Positions 11,199-24,460 of a stretch of DNA of 64,000 bases are shown one piece after another. Under the pieces are notes generated by a model. The model had not been told where the DNA came from. It ran no database searches and saw only the letters and a program-made list of their open reading frames with translations. The translations under genes were made by a program, and so were the position numbers. The stretch's first letter is position 1; every line of letters starts with the position of its first letter. This DNA comes from Paramyrothecium sp. XJ0827. Lineage: Eukaryota; Ascomycota; Sordariomycetes; Hypocreales; Stachybotryaceae. The stretch covers positions 682,001 to 746,000 of the forward strand of contig JAJFPB010000009.1 in assembly GCA_020881915.1 (NCBI GenBank), read 5' to 3'.

Positions 11199-13260
11199 CT
11201 ATGCCTTGATTGCACTTGATGATATTCTGACAGCGTGACTCTTCGTTTCATCGACTGCTGGGTTGAGGATGTCTTTGAACCCCTTCCATCCGCCTTCGAC
11301 ACTGGATGCCGTTATTCCGCGACTTCTCAAAATGGAAGTTGCGAGTCGTGAAGCATCCCCGTCGTAGCATATAACAAGCACCTCTCGGCCTGACGATTGA
11401 GCTTTTTTGAGCAGCTCGGCGGTTTCTTTGGTATCGAATAGCTCCCGCAATTTTGACCAGGCCCAGTGAATTGCATTCGCGTTGCCAAAGAGATCCCCAT
11501 TGGCGGTCTTTGGTGTCAGCCCCTCTAGGGTAATGGAGAGCGCGCCGGCAATGTGTTCCTTCTGGAATGCTGCAACATCTCTTAGGTCGATGATCAAGGG
11601 ATTTGTAGCTACTTGGCCATGACGCTGGTCTTCGCGACAAGCCAATGGCTCCTGGGCCTTTGGCGAGGAACAGTTGAACAAAGACTTGAGTCTTGCCGCA
11701 AGTCCGCGCTTCCTGCTGGTAACGGTGTGGCTGGCGCATCGGGCAACGGGTAGTTTGGCCTTGCTTTCATGCTCAAACTCTGAAGTAGAAGTTTGGTTCT
11801 CTCCCGCTATCAAGCTGAGTACTTGCTTGCTGTCGAGTATCCATCTCTCGTCATGCTTATCTTGATCACAAGAGAGGAGGATCTGGAATGGACAATCGTT
11901 AGCAAGCCAGCTCAACAGGGGAATCATTGCATGAACTCACCTCGTTGTGGATTGGTGGAAATTCGTCTTCGCCAAGCTTGGTGAAGTAACCATCCAAGTA
12001 CTGATATGGAAGGTCACTGCACGTGAATACGCATGAGATCTCACCCGTTTGGGGGTCAGCAAGATCTGACAGCTTTCCTGTGGCTTTGACGGCACCGATG
12101 TAATCAAGCAACCCTTGGAGAGCCTCGCCGGACGATGGGCCTGCAATAAGCCCCTCGCGAGAGAGTCGCATAGACATACGATATGAGTCTTCTGATTTCA
12201 CCTCGGTGTACGTATCAACTGTGCTCTTCCATGGGAATCCGCATGACTTGAAACCATGTAGATGTCGTGGACCAGGAGTAGGGTCTCCAAACACATTGAA
12301 TACGCTGGGTTCGTTAGCAAAACTCGAGGACCGTAACGAAGCAGGACGTACCCCAAGACTTTCACGGAAGGTTTTTGCGCCTTCAAGTAGGCCCCCGTGC
12401 CCGTGATACACCCTTGCACATAGGTTAGCTTCGATTCGACCAGGAGCTGAATCCCTTATCTACTTACCTCCTGTTCCTACTGTGGTGCAGAAGATGTTGA
12501 TCTCCGGAAGCTGCTTCAGAGTCTGCGGCCCCGTCCAGAGTTCGTGCGCTTTCCAGTTCTATCTGAGTCAGCGGCCTGAAAATGGCTCGGGGCGGTGGGT
12601 TGTGGTTACATTAGCATTGTCGTATTGCCCTGGATAACAGACGTTGTCATCGCTCTTGGCCAACTGACGTAGTCGGTTCATAATTCCCCGCGGATCGGTT
12701 GGCTCCTGCTGGGCCAGACCTCCGTACAGGGATCTGTGCATCATGTCGGTTAGCCATGTGGTTCTGCGGCACGGCAACCCCCCGTGTCGATCCGGGACAG
12801 GACGCCTTAGCTTACATTTGCAACCCAAAGAATCGGAGCATCTTGAGTGAATCCTTGTGCTTTTTATTTGTCACGTACGCGGTGACATTGTTGTTGCCCC
12901 ATAGGACGTTTGAAACTATGCCCAGGGATAGGACAGTCGAGCCAGAGCTGGCCTCCACGATGGCTTGCGTGGCGGCGTCAGGGGCCTTATCTTTGAGCAT
13001 GTTGAGAGCTATCCATTGGCTGTCAGACCAGGCAAGCGGCCGCAGGAGGGATAAGGTTCAGCAAGAAAGTGCTTACCTGGAAGAGACTTGACGTTCTGGG
13101 CCGGCAAGGCAGTAAGCATCTTAGCGTAGATGCGGACGCCATCCTGTCTGTAGGGATTCAGACGATCCGGGATCTCAACCAACGGCAGTGGGGGGTTGCA
13201 GTCGGGGTCAAAATACTGAGCCACCGAGTCGGGACCCTTGAAGACATTGTTGGCTGCCAT
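11199..13260 (-). CDS. cysteine synthase-like PLP enzyme fused to a rhodanese domain
   Basis: Seven exons: 13260-13077, 13008-12816, 12733-12610, 12558-12468, 12412-12352, 12304-11941 and 11882-11199; 566 residues, all junctions in phase. The first part is a fold-type II PLP enzyme: Schiff-base Lys58 in PAQNVKSLPA, substrate loop ASSGST (81-86, where CysK has TSGNT) and phosphate loop GTGGCITG (195-202). After a linker there is a rhodanese domain (about 433-545) with active-site Cys511 in CYDGDAS. Cysteine synthases make beta-substituted alanines from O-acetyl- or O-phosphoserine; a fused sulfurtransferase suggests sulfur delivery or removal. The changed substrate loop leaves the true substrate open. 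The gene is divergent from the ATP-grasp ligase gene, 946 nt away. Confidence 0.9.
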
Positions 13261-14206
13261 TTTTAAGCTTACAGGAAAAGCTTAGTGAGAGCAAAGGCAA
13301 ATCCAAGAAGAGACGAAGAATGATGGAGGGTAGAATTCATGCGTGCTTGACCTTCCGGACATCGAGTCAGGAGTGGCCAGGAGCTTGGATCCCATATATA
13401 CCTAAAAGTATGAGCAGCCTCCTCCTCCTCCTCCTCCTCCCCGACGGCACCCCGGGATCATATGCGGTCACGTTTACGGTAGTTACCTATTACACAATAC
13501 TTCCTCCGGGGCTTACTGTGGCAAGGTACAGGTGCGGAGGTAACGGCTCCTACTGCCTTTGATTCAACAACCCTGATGTTTGCGTGACGTGCCGAAACAA
13601 ACCAAGGTCACGGATCAAGTTGCATGGCGGCGGCCTGCTGGCATGGCCTTATTGCTGAATAGGCAGGCTACCCGGGCAAACGGTCCTGCAGCGTTGCAAT
13701 GCCAAGTGACCAAGCCCTCCATTCGGCCTAAGCCGTTAGGTTCTTGGCAATTAATCTGCACCATCCAGCCCGCTTCTCGAAACTGTGGTCGCTTTTCACT
13801 ATGGATCGGCGACAAGCCTACTGCACGTCCGCACGTAGCGCAAGCCTCAATGCTCCCACCCTGCGCAAGTATGCGTCAGTTTCCCACCCCCCAACTGTAC
13901 GCAACCAAATGCGTCTCATGGTTTGGGACTAGCAGAGACCCGTGCTCTGGCGCGAGGTAGCATTGCATGGTGATGACCGCTAACACACCGACCGCAACTC
14001 CATCAAGGTGTTTGCGGGCTTGCGAAAAGAACATATCTGGCGGGCTTCTTCTTCGACTTTGTTCTGGCCAGACTAGCGACAATTTCGCCCTCACGCCCTC
14101 TGAGTTGATCAGTCCACCTATCCCCTCCCCTTCAGTTTCGCCGATCCCACCCTACCTAACCCCCAAGGTTCTCTGGTCCGAGCACACCCTTGTCGAAGAG
14201 CAGGCC
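13261..14206. other. divergent promoter region with CCT repeat
   Basis: Shared upstream region of the cysteine synthase-rhodanese and ATP-grasp genes. It includes a (CCT)n microsatellite near 13420-13441. A plus-strand frame from 13967 is in phase with the ATP-grasp start but rich in Pro/Ser and probably 5' leader. Confidence 0.5.
13394..13400 (-). promoter_or_regulatory. TATA-like box of the cysteine synthase-rhodanese gene
   Basis: TATATAT about 135 nt upstream of the ATG at 13260. Confidence 0.35.
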
Positions 14207-16290
14207 ATGGCTGTCCAAAAGGCTGCAGATGCAGCAAAGATCCTACTCCGTGTAGGAAAAAAACACGGTAGGCTTTGAAGTCAAATGGAGGGGTTTCATG
14301 ACGAGTATGACTGACAAGGTCGTGATCAGGCTTGCTACATCCTATTCAATCTGGGGCATTGGCCGAAGCAAATGAGTCTCAGGCTCTTTCAGAGACTTTC
14401 CACCGGATACACCTTGTGCTGTCCGCCATTGGTGACGGCGAAGCACTCAATTATTCGCCGGCATCTGTCATTGACATCGATGACAGCGATGGCAAGCCCT
14501 ATGGGGCTCTATTCACGAAGGCACTCGATCTGTTGATCGATGCATCCGACGCGCCATCCCCGTCGGTGCTTTTGACCATTGTGTTTTCGCGCAATGACGG
14601 CCAAGTCATTCGATGCGACTTCCTGGAACGCCGATTTGAAGGCTGTCATTTCGTTCGCGATGCCAAGTCTTTTCTCACACCGCTGGCTCAGGTGTCGGGG
14701 TTGACCAAGGAGGAATCGGTCGAGTCCAATTTCCTGAGTCAACTTCCCAAAGCTGTCGGTGGCATATTATCCCTGCCGTCAGACTCTCACCACCAGCAAG
14801 AGCTTCTTGGCGCAATCGATGATGAGCTATCGAAACGTCTGTCATTCCCATGGTTGAGTCAAGAACCCATCAGGCAGCGACGTGTTGTCTGGGTTCAAGG
14901 CCGCGACAACTTCGAATCTATACATCGCGCATACGAGGCTGCATGGGCGCTGGGCATCACTCTTGTCATCGTCGATCAAGCAGGCCATTGGTTGGAAGAC
15001 GACAAGGGGCCATACGCGCACCTTCGCGAGGCCTTCGTACCATGCAGCATCGATGTCGATGCAGGGCTTTCGCAGCGGTTGCATGACGTGGTCAAAGCAT
15101 ATCCTCGGCACGTCGATGGTTTGGTCACCATTAGCGACGCTCGTTTGGCCGGCGTCGCTAAGGCGTGTGAGATGCTTGGCCTGCCGACATCCCCCTCGGA
15201 ATCCTACGCAATTGCCGGTGACAAGGGAGCGTCTCGCCTCATAGAACCGAAAGCGGCCTCGGACTTCGTAGCCGTCGTTTCCGGCGTACAGGAGCTCGAT
15301 GACCTTGTCGCCAAGCACGAGGGTGAGATCCCCTATCCTCTCATCGTCAAACCCTCGCTCGGCTGGAACAGCGACTGCGTGAGCAAGGTGAAGAACCTTG
15401 AGGAGATGCGAAATGCGGTGAAGCGGGCATCGGAACGACATGCCAATGCACCAACCAAGGTTACGAAGACGGTCATTGAGCCTTACATCAGCGGGCCTGA
15501 GGTAGATGCCAACTTCGTCATCCTTGATGGCGAGATCCTCTACTTCCAGGTCCTGGACGATTTTCCGAGCACCGGAGATACAACTGATGTGGCCAGCAGC
15601 GCTGAGGCGGCGGCCGCGCCGAATTTTATGGAGACGATCATGTTGCAGCCCTCCGGCTTACCCGAGGACGAGCTTGATGTCTTGAAAGAGGGTCTCAAAG
15701 AAAGCATTCTCCGTCAGGGGTTCTCGTCAGGCGTCTTCCACTGCGAGGCCCGTGTGCGGAACTCTCGAACATCGTACCGACCTCGAGGGGACAATGGCCT
15801 CCTAGACCTTGATGTCCCAGATGAGGTGCCAGCCACAAAGCCAACCTGCTATCTGCATGAGAACAATGCCCGAACCCCGGGCTACCCCGGCACCGTCTCG
15901 GCCCTGCTTGCGCATGGTGTAGACTACTACGCGATCCGATTGCTCTTTGCACTCGGTGACGCTCAGCAGCGCATTCGGGCACTGTCCGTCCCATTTGCGC
16001 ATGGCTCGCAGTACACCCTGGGCCTCACGGTCTTTCCTCCCACACGCGGCGGCATAATGGAGACGGAAGACGCAATCGCGGAAATGCTAGAGAAGCACCC
16101 TTACATGCGTGACTGGATTGTAGACTACCAAACCATGCGTAAAGGCGGCTCTGTAGTTTACGGGCCTGATGATACCCAGCTCTGGTTCATTGGATATGCC
16201 TCTATCATCTCCAGGTCAAGCCGAAAGGAATGCCTCGAGAGGATAAAGACAGTTACGGATAACTTTACGTACAAATTGGTTGGAGAGTAA
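14207..16290 (+). CDS. ATP-grasp ligase, carnosine synthase / L-amino acid ligase type
   Basis: Exons 14207-14267 and 14330-16290, 673 residues. The intron (GTAGGC donor, CTGAC branch, CAG acceptor) joins KKHG to LLHPIQSG in frame. A predicted N-terminal domain (to about residue 300) precedes the ATP-grasp fold: an AGDKGASR segment, the ATP-binding strand VKPSLGW, the IEPYISGPEVDANFV strand and the metal/phosphate motif HCEAR...ENNARTPGYPG, which matches the E-x-N-x-R-x-P-G signature of carboxylate-amine ligases. Enzymes of this type join amino acids into dipeptides through an acyl-phosphate. Substrates cannot be read from sequence. The start is uncertain: an in-frame ATG at 13967 would add 80 low-complexity residues. 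Neighbours (amino-acid synthase, peptide transporter) fit a dipeptide pathway, which is inference. Confidence 0.85.
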
Positions 16291-17451
16291 ATCATAGACA
16301 AAAATAAAACTATAGAACCCAGCTGGTTAGGATAGCAAAATGGTCACGACGTGCGAGTTCGCGACAGGCCACGAGCACACCTTGATGGACTAGACAGAGT
16401 AGCTCCCATATCATGCATGCCGAAACAGCTAAATCTTCAAGAAAGGAACGAGCGCTAAGCGTGCTGCTGGTCCGGACTCACGAAGGAACCGGTGGCCTGC
16501 CTAGTGGTCCAACTGCCGATTAAGAGGCAGACGTCAACTTCTCCGCCACCAGCATTCCCCGCCACTTGCAAGGGATCCGCCATTAAGCTTAACGACTTGC
16601 CGTTTCTATGCAAATAATCGGACGCGTTAGGTAAAGGCTAATGCGCTTTGACGGAACCGCTGAAGAAAGAGGCGCACCTTGATAGCGGACCAGGGGTGCT
16701 GCGCAATCGGCTGCCGAGACTGGGGCTCCGTTGATCAAGTCACTGCTCACAAGACTGACCAATGGAACCTTTGCCACGATGCGATAATGCGCTCAAACCA
16801 ACGCAGGCGGCGGCCGTTGGAGGTTAGAGATCAAGCCATGTTCCCCACCATGGTCCCTCCTCCACTTGTGGCAAGCCACTTACAGGCCATGTGATATCCC
16901 GTTGCGATGGTCTCGGAGCAGAACTTCGCACAGGTTTGAGACAATTGCAAAAGCCATAGCTCGGGCCCAACGTTGTCGCAATGCTGCACGCTGACATCTG
17001 GTAAGCTGTAAGCGAAGCCGGCCAATTTCGCTAGGGCGCGATCTGCAGTTATGCACAGTCACCGTCAGCATGGGATCCCAGCGGCGATGAGGTGGACCGC
17101 TGCTGTCAATCAAGTGTCCGGCCCGTGTTCCATCGTACGTGGAGCCGATATGTGCAAATCCGACTGGCCGCACATGGTGACGATGGTACCATGGCCTCGA
17201 TTCCTTGGCTGCTTTGCATTGCAGCGCGGGATTCATAGTCTTTTGCATGTCTGGCCCTTTCTCCGTAACGTCGCTTATTGACCGTCTTTTTCACTTTGAC
17301 CGGTCAACATCGCTTTCGTCCTCCTCCTTGCCCGGCTTGGTCTGTGTCCAGGGCATTTTTCGTCTGAGCTGGAGTTTGACACATTAGTTTCTGAAAAGGC
17401 AACCATTTGGCAGAGAGAGAAGAAAGGAAAAGAACAGAAGTCTGAGATACA
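16291..17451. other. intergenic region
   Basis: Between the ATP-grasp ligase and the POT transporter, both on the plus strand. No coding signal or notable repeat seen. Confidence 0.5.
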
Positions 17452-19698
17452 ATGGCCGCCCACGAGAAAGGATCACAAAACACAATGTATGTGTGACCCG
17501 CTCTCCTGTCGAAGCGTACATCACACTCACTCCTTCCGATGTTAGAGCCAGTAGTATTACTGAAACACAACCCACTGCTGATGCTCTGAACATCATGGAG
17601 AAGGAACAGCAGCCCGAGACTACAGTCAAGTCTCTAGAAGAAGGGACAGCCAACGAGCAGCAAAAGGTTCCGGCCATTGACAAGCTGCCAAGCGGCGTCT
17701 GGATTGTGGCTGTAGCTGGTGCTGCTGAGCGGTTCGCCTACTACTGTCTTTCGGCGCCACTACGTGAGTACTCTCTTCTTTTAGTATCGCCGAACGTCCG
17801 ACCCAGCGCACAAGCCCGCCCACCGACTCCCATCTGGTCGTCTGACGAGAGTGTAGAGAACTACATCCAAAACCCCCGCAGCGGTTTCGCGAACCCTGGT
17901 GCTCTCAACCTCGGTCAACAAACAGCGACAAACATCAGCAATGGCTTCTTGCTCGTACAGTTCGTGGCACCGATGCCATTTGCCCTCCTCGCGGATATGC
18001 GTCTGGGGCGGCTCAACACGCTGATGATCAGTCTCGTGTATGTCAAGACCCATTACCTCCTCCAGTGGAAGCCACGCGGCTGACAAGAGGAATTGTTATT
18101 GCGTGAATTTAGCATCTACCAAATCGGCAGTATAATCTTGTTCGTCACGTCGCTGCCGGTTGCCCTAGATCATGGCGCTGGCCTTCCAGGTCTCATCGTC
18201 GCTTTGTTCTTTATTGGTGTTGGCGTCGCCGGTGTCAAGGCAACGCTGCCACCATTCTTGGGTAATTCGGATCTTGGTGTTATCTTAGTCTCACTCATTA
18301 ACCGTTCGATAGTGGACCAGTACAATCGCACAGAAGCACGGACGTTGAAGACCAAGGGCGACAAGGTGATTGTGTCGGATCGTACATTGACCATTCAATT
18401 CATCACGAACATGTTCTTTTGGTAAGTTGAACTACGCAAGCTTGGAGTAAACGAACGTCACGCAATAGACACAAACACGATGGTCATTACACTTCTTAAT
18501 ACCCTTCGAACGATGTTATGCAGATGATCCTGGGGCCCTCCCATGCTGACAGCGGTCAGGTTGGTCAATGTTGCATCGCTTTCGACCCTCGCCTCCACGT
18601 TCATCGAGAAAAAGGTCGATTTCTGGGCTTCCAACTTGATGTCGTTTATTTGCCTTCTCATCACCCAGGTGTGCATTTTTCTTTGGAGGAATCGTTTCGG
18701 TGAGTTACCTACTTGTGCGCCACCGATTTTTTGCAATCAGCTTACCTCTACACAGTGACTCTTGAGGTTCAAGGAAGCATACTACCACTCGCGCTTCAAG
18801 CACTTTGGTGCGCTGCACGGAATGGGTTCAAACTTCATCGTGCAACACCATCGTATCAAAGGGAACACCATGGAAGAGAGGTCCCGTGGGACGATGCCAT
18901 TGTCAAGGACGTAAGGCGAGCCCTTATTATCAGCCGTGTGCTGTAAGTGGACCATCACGCTGCGCTGTGCTTGAGATGGCAACGGGCATGAGAAGATTGT
19001 TATCTAACACCGATAGGCTGTTCTCTTGTCCTTTTTATCTTGCCTATCTGCAGATCATGAACAATTTGATCTCGCAAGCTGGGCAAATGCGACTTGGTGG
19101 CATGCCAAATGATACCATGCAGATCTTCAACCCGGTCGCTTGTATTATTCTTGGACCTGTGATCCAGCGCGGCCTTTTCGGATGGCTACGGCGCCGAGGG
19201 ATATCGTTTCGCCCGATTGCCCGCATCTCCATGGCTTGCCTCATCATGAGCGTAGCCATGGCATATGCTGCTGGCATCCAGCACCTCATTTACACGCGTG
19301 GGCCATGCTTTGACCGACCACTGGCGTGCTCAGCTGCACATGCCCAGAAGGGTGCGATTGTCGGCAACGATGTGGTTGTTTGGGTGCAGATGCCCGTCTG
19401 GTTCATCCTAGCAACTGGTGAAATCCTAGGCTTCGCAACCATTTCCGAGATTGCCTACGAAATGGCCCCCAAAAGCATGAAGAGCCTGGTGCAGGCCATC
19501 ACTCAGGTAACGGCAGGACTTGCCGCGGTCGTGGGCATTGCTTTGTCCCCGATTACCAAGGATCCTAGTCTGGTCATTCTGTACAGCGTCATCGGGGGAC
19601 TTACTGCCGTCGCCGCCATCTTCTTCTGGATGTTCTTCAAAGACTTGGACAAAAAGAAGGAAGAGAGCGAAGACGAAGGCACAGGAGACCAGGCTTAA
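17452..19698 (+). CDS. proton-dependent oligopeptide transporter (POT/PTR2 family)
   Basis: Eight exons: 17452-17486, 17546-17763, 17857-18037, 18113-18261, 18313-18421, 18560-18699, 18756-18942 and 19017-19698; 566 residues, every junction in phase. Splicing rebuilds the signatures GAAERFAYYCLSAPLQNYIQ (TM1), FALLADMRLGRLNT, the following GVGVAGVKATLPPFLVDQY segment, and the C-terminal EIAYEMAPKSMKSLVQA. Members import di- and tripeptides or related solutes with protons at the plasma membrane. The TM1 proton-coupling motif ExxERFxYY here begins with Gly instead of Glu. The intron at 18422-18559 (138 nt) is the longest and least certain. The first ATG gives a short leader exon; the ATG at 17595 is an alternative. 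Lies 1.2 kb downstream of the ATP-grasp ligase on the same strand. Confidence 0.88.
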
Positions 19699-22353
<2,655 letters not shown>

Positions 22354-22986
22354 TATACGCGAGAGATTGGCCAGGCCCATAGTTGAGCAAATGGGGGACT
22401 TCCGTACTTCCAACACGACCACCACGTCGTTCCGCAGAAGCGGCTCGTACAGGAATAGGCTGCGCCCGCAGTACACATCTGGAGGGTTTCATTCATATCT
22501 GTAAATATTTCAAACATATGTAAATGGAATCATCGAAGCAAACGCGAAGCTATTTGGCGTAACATTTCATGCGATTGCCGTGCACATTCCGGATTTAATT
22601 GAGTTGCGAGCTCCGGGCCATCGGCCGCTGGTCCGGAAAAGCGGGGCCGCCCGGTCACTCCTTTCAATTCAGCACATGACGACCAATGAGGGCTGGCCGG
22701 GGAGTTCGAATTCTTGGAAGCTCAATCGAGTAATTCTATGGGCCTTTGGAAGAATATTCGGAAGACCTCGTTGAATCATCGGTTATTGTGAGCCAAAGAA
22801 AATCGGACCATGACAAAGCGTTCGACCCAGACTGACGTCAACGACAGCGTTTCCACGTCCATAACGATCATGACCTACAGGGCGCCCTTTAATAGCAACT
22901 TCCCTTTTCAATTGTGTCAATTTGTTGAACAACCACAACTCAATAATAAATATTTGTGAAAGAACAACCTCAGACAATCCTTAAAA
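22354..22986. other. intergenic region
   Basis: 3' flank of the xylanase gene and upstream flank of the phosphomannose isomerase pseudogene. No gene seen. Confidence 0.45.
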
Positions 22987-24240
22987 ATGACGACCCCTCT
23001 AGAACCGTTCTACCAGCTCCGATGCAGCTGCAATTCTTACCCTTAGGGCAAGCAGGGCTCCAAGTCCCTCAGCAAAGCCATGCTCCAAAACTTCCGGTTG
23101 GGGAGGTGAATCGAAAGACACCGATTTCTCTATCGACGAGGCCAAGCTGTATGCTGAGATGTGGATGGGCAAGTATCCCGTGTTGCCATCTTATGTCGCG
23201 AGCACTGGCGAGGACCTCCAGGATGTGCTGGATCGTCACGCGGACGCCCTCCTGGGAGCCGATGTCGTCAAGAAGTTTGGCCACTCCAAGCTGCCATACC
23301 TACCCAAGGTGCTCTCGATCTTAAAGGCGTTGCCGCTCCAGCTGCACCCGAACAAGGACTTCTCCAGGCAGCGGCACAAGGAGGACCCGGACGCCTTCAC
23401 TAATCCGAACCACAAGCCCGAGATTGCGGTTACCTTGATTGAGTTCGAGGTGCTCTGCGGCTTCAAGCCTGTTAAGGACATTGAGACGCTTCTCAAGCTC
23501 GACCAGTTCAAGCATTTCTTGCCTTCCGGTGCAGCCGATGGGAAGCTCACCGACGATGTTCTACGCCGTACCCTGCAAAACATCCTAGAGGCATCCGACG
23601 ATGTCCTACAGCGCGCCTACAATGATTTAATGTCTCTTCCATTATCTACCTTTACCAATATCAACAAGCACATTCCTACGCTTACGCCCCGGCTCGCCAA
23701 GCAGTACAACTCAGCGGATCCCGGCATTGTTGCTGCGCTGCTGACCATGAACTACCTCGTCCTGCAGCCTAGCCAGGCCATCTACATCCCTGCAGATAGC
23801 GTGCACGCCTACATTGCCGGCGATACCATCGAGTGCATGGCCCGCTCCGACAATGTGCTCAACACCGGTTTCTGCCCCAAGGCGGAGCGCAATAACGCCG
23901 CTGAATTCTGCGCGGTGCTTACGTTTGCGCCGCACGGCCCTGAGCAGTACATGCTGCCACCGAAGCCCTTTGATGGCGGCAAGAAGGAAAGACGCAGATC
24001 TATTAGCCGCCCCTTAGCGAGTTCAATGTTCTTGAGATACGTCTAGAGGCGGGTAAGTCCGAGGTACTAGGCAAGGTTGGTGCAGCTATTGTGCTTGGCA
24101 CGAAAGGTGGTGCTACCGTCAAGACAGGCAACAAGTCCGTCGAGTTAAAGGAGGATAACGTCGATTTTATTGCTCAAGGTCAACAACTGGAGATCAAAGC
24201 TAAAAATGAGGGTCTTTTGATGCATGTGGCATATGTGTAG
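22987..24240 (+). pseudogene. mannose-6-phosphate isomerase pseudogene
   Basis: Type I phosphomannose isomerase, recognised from CSCNSYP.GKQGSKSLS, YAEMWMGKYPVLPS, LPLQLHPNKDF, HKPEIAVTLIEFEVLCGF and DTIECMARSDNVLNTGF. The functional enzyme interconverts fructose-6-P and mannose-6-P for cell wall and glycoprotein synthesis. Here the frame is broken: codon 20 is TAG (23044-23046) where the family has Trp (PWGKQGS); a frameshift near 23074 moves into the long central frame (to 24046); a second shift near 23987 and another TAG (24004-24006) precede the C-terminal part (PPLSEFNVLEIRLEAGK to HVAYV, stop 24238). No donor/acceptor pair removes these lesions. Since the activity is normally needed, a working copy is expected elsewhere. 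Sequencing error is the alternative, but four lesions make it unlikely. Confidence 0.8.
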
Positions 24241-24460
24241 AGCCGGGTGTTAGGAACTTTGTAATCAACGATACGATGATCAATGATAATGAAAGATAGA
24301 TTGATTGACATCTTCGTGGCGGACGTAAAGTGCTAAATGCTGTGAGAAAAAGAGGTTCGCCCAGGAATCCATCATGAATATAAGGTGATGATCGTATGAA
24401 CAAGCGCGTTTATTTACATATATACTATGGAAAATTGGGTTCCAACTTCAGTCGTACCTC

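Noticed and set aside
13420..13441. CCT trinucleotide run as a coding repeat
   Set aside because: It lies in the divergent promoter, outside any supported exon; simple microsatellite.
13967..14206. N-terminal extension of the ATP-grasp ligase
   Set aside because: In frame, but Pro/Ser-rich with no family similarity; the ATG at 14207 gives a more natural start, though the longer form cannot be excluded.
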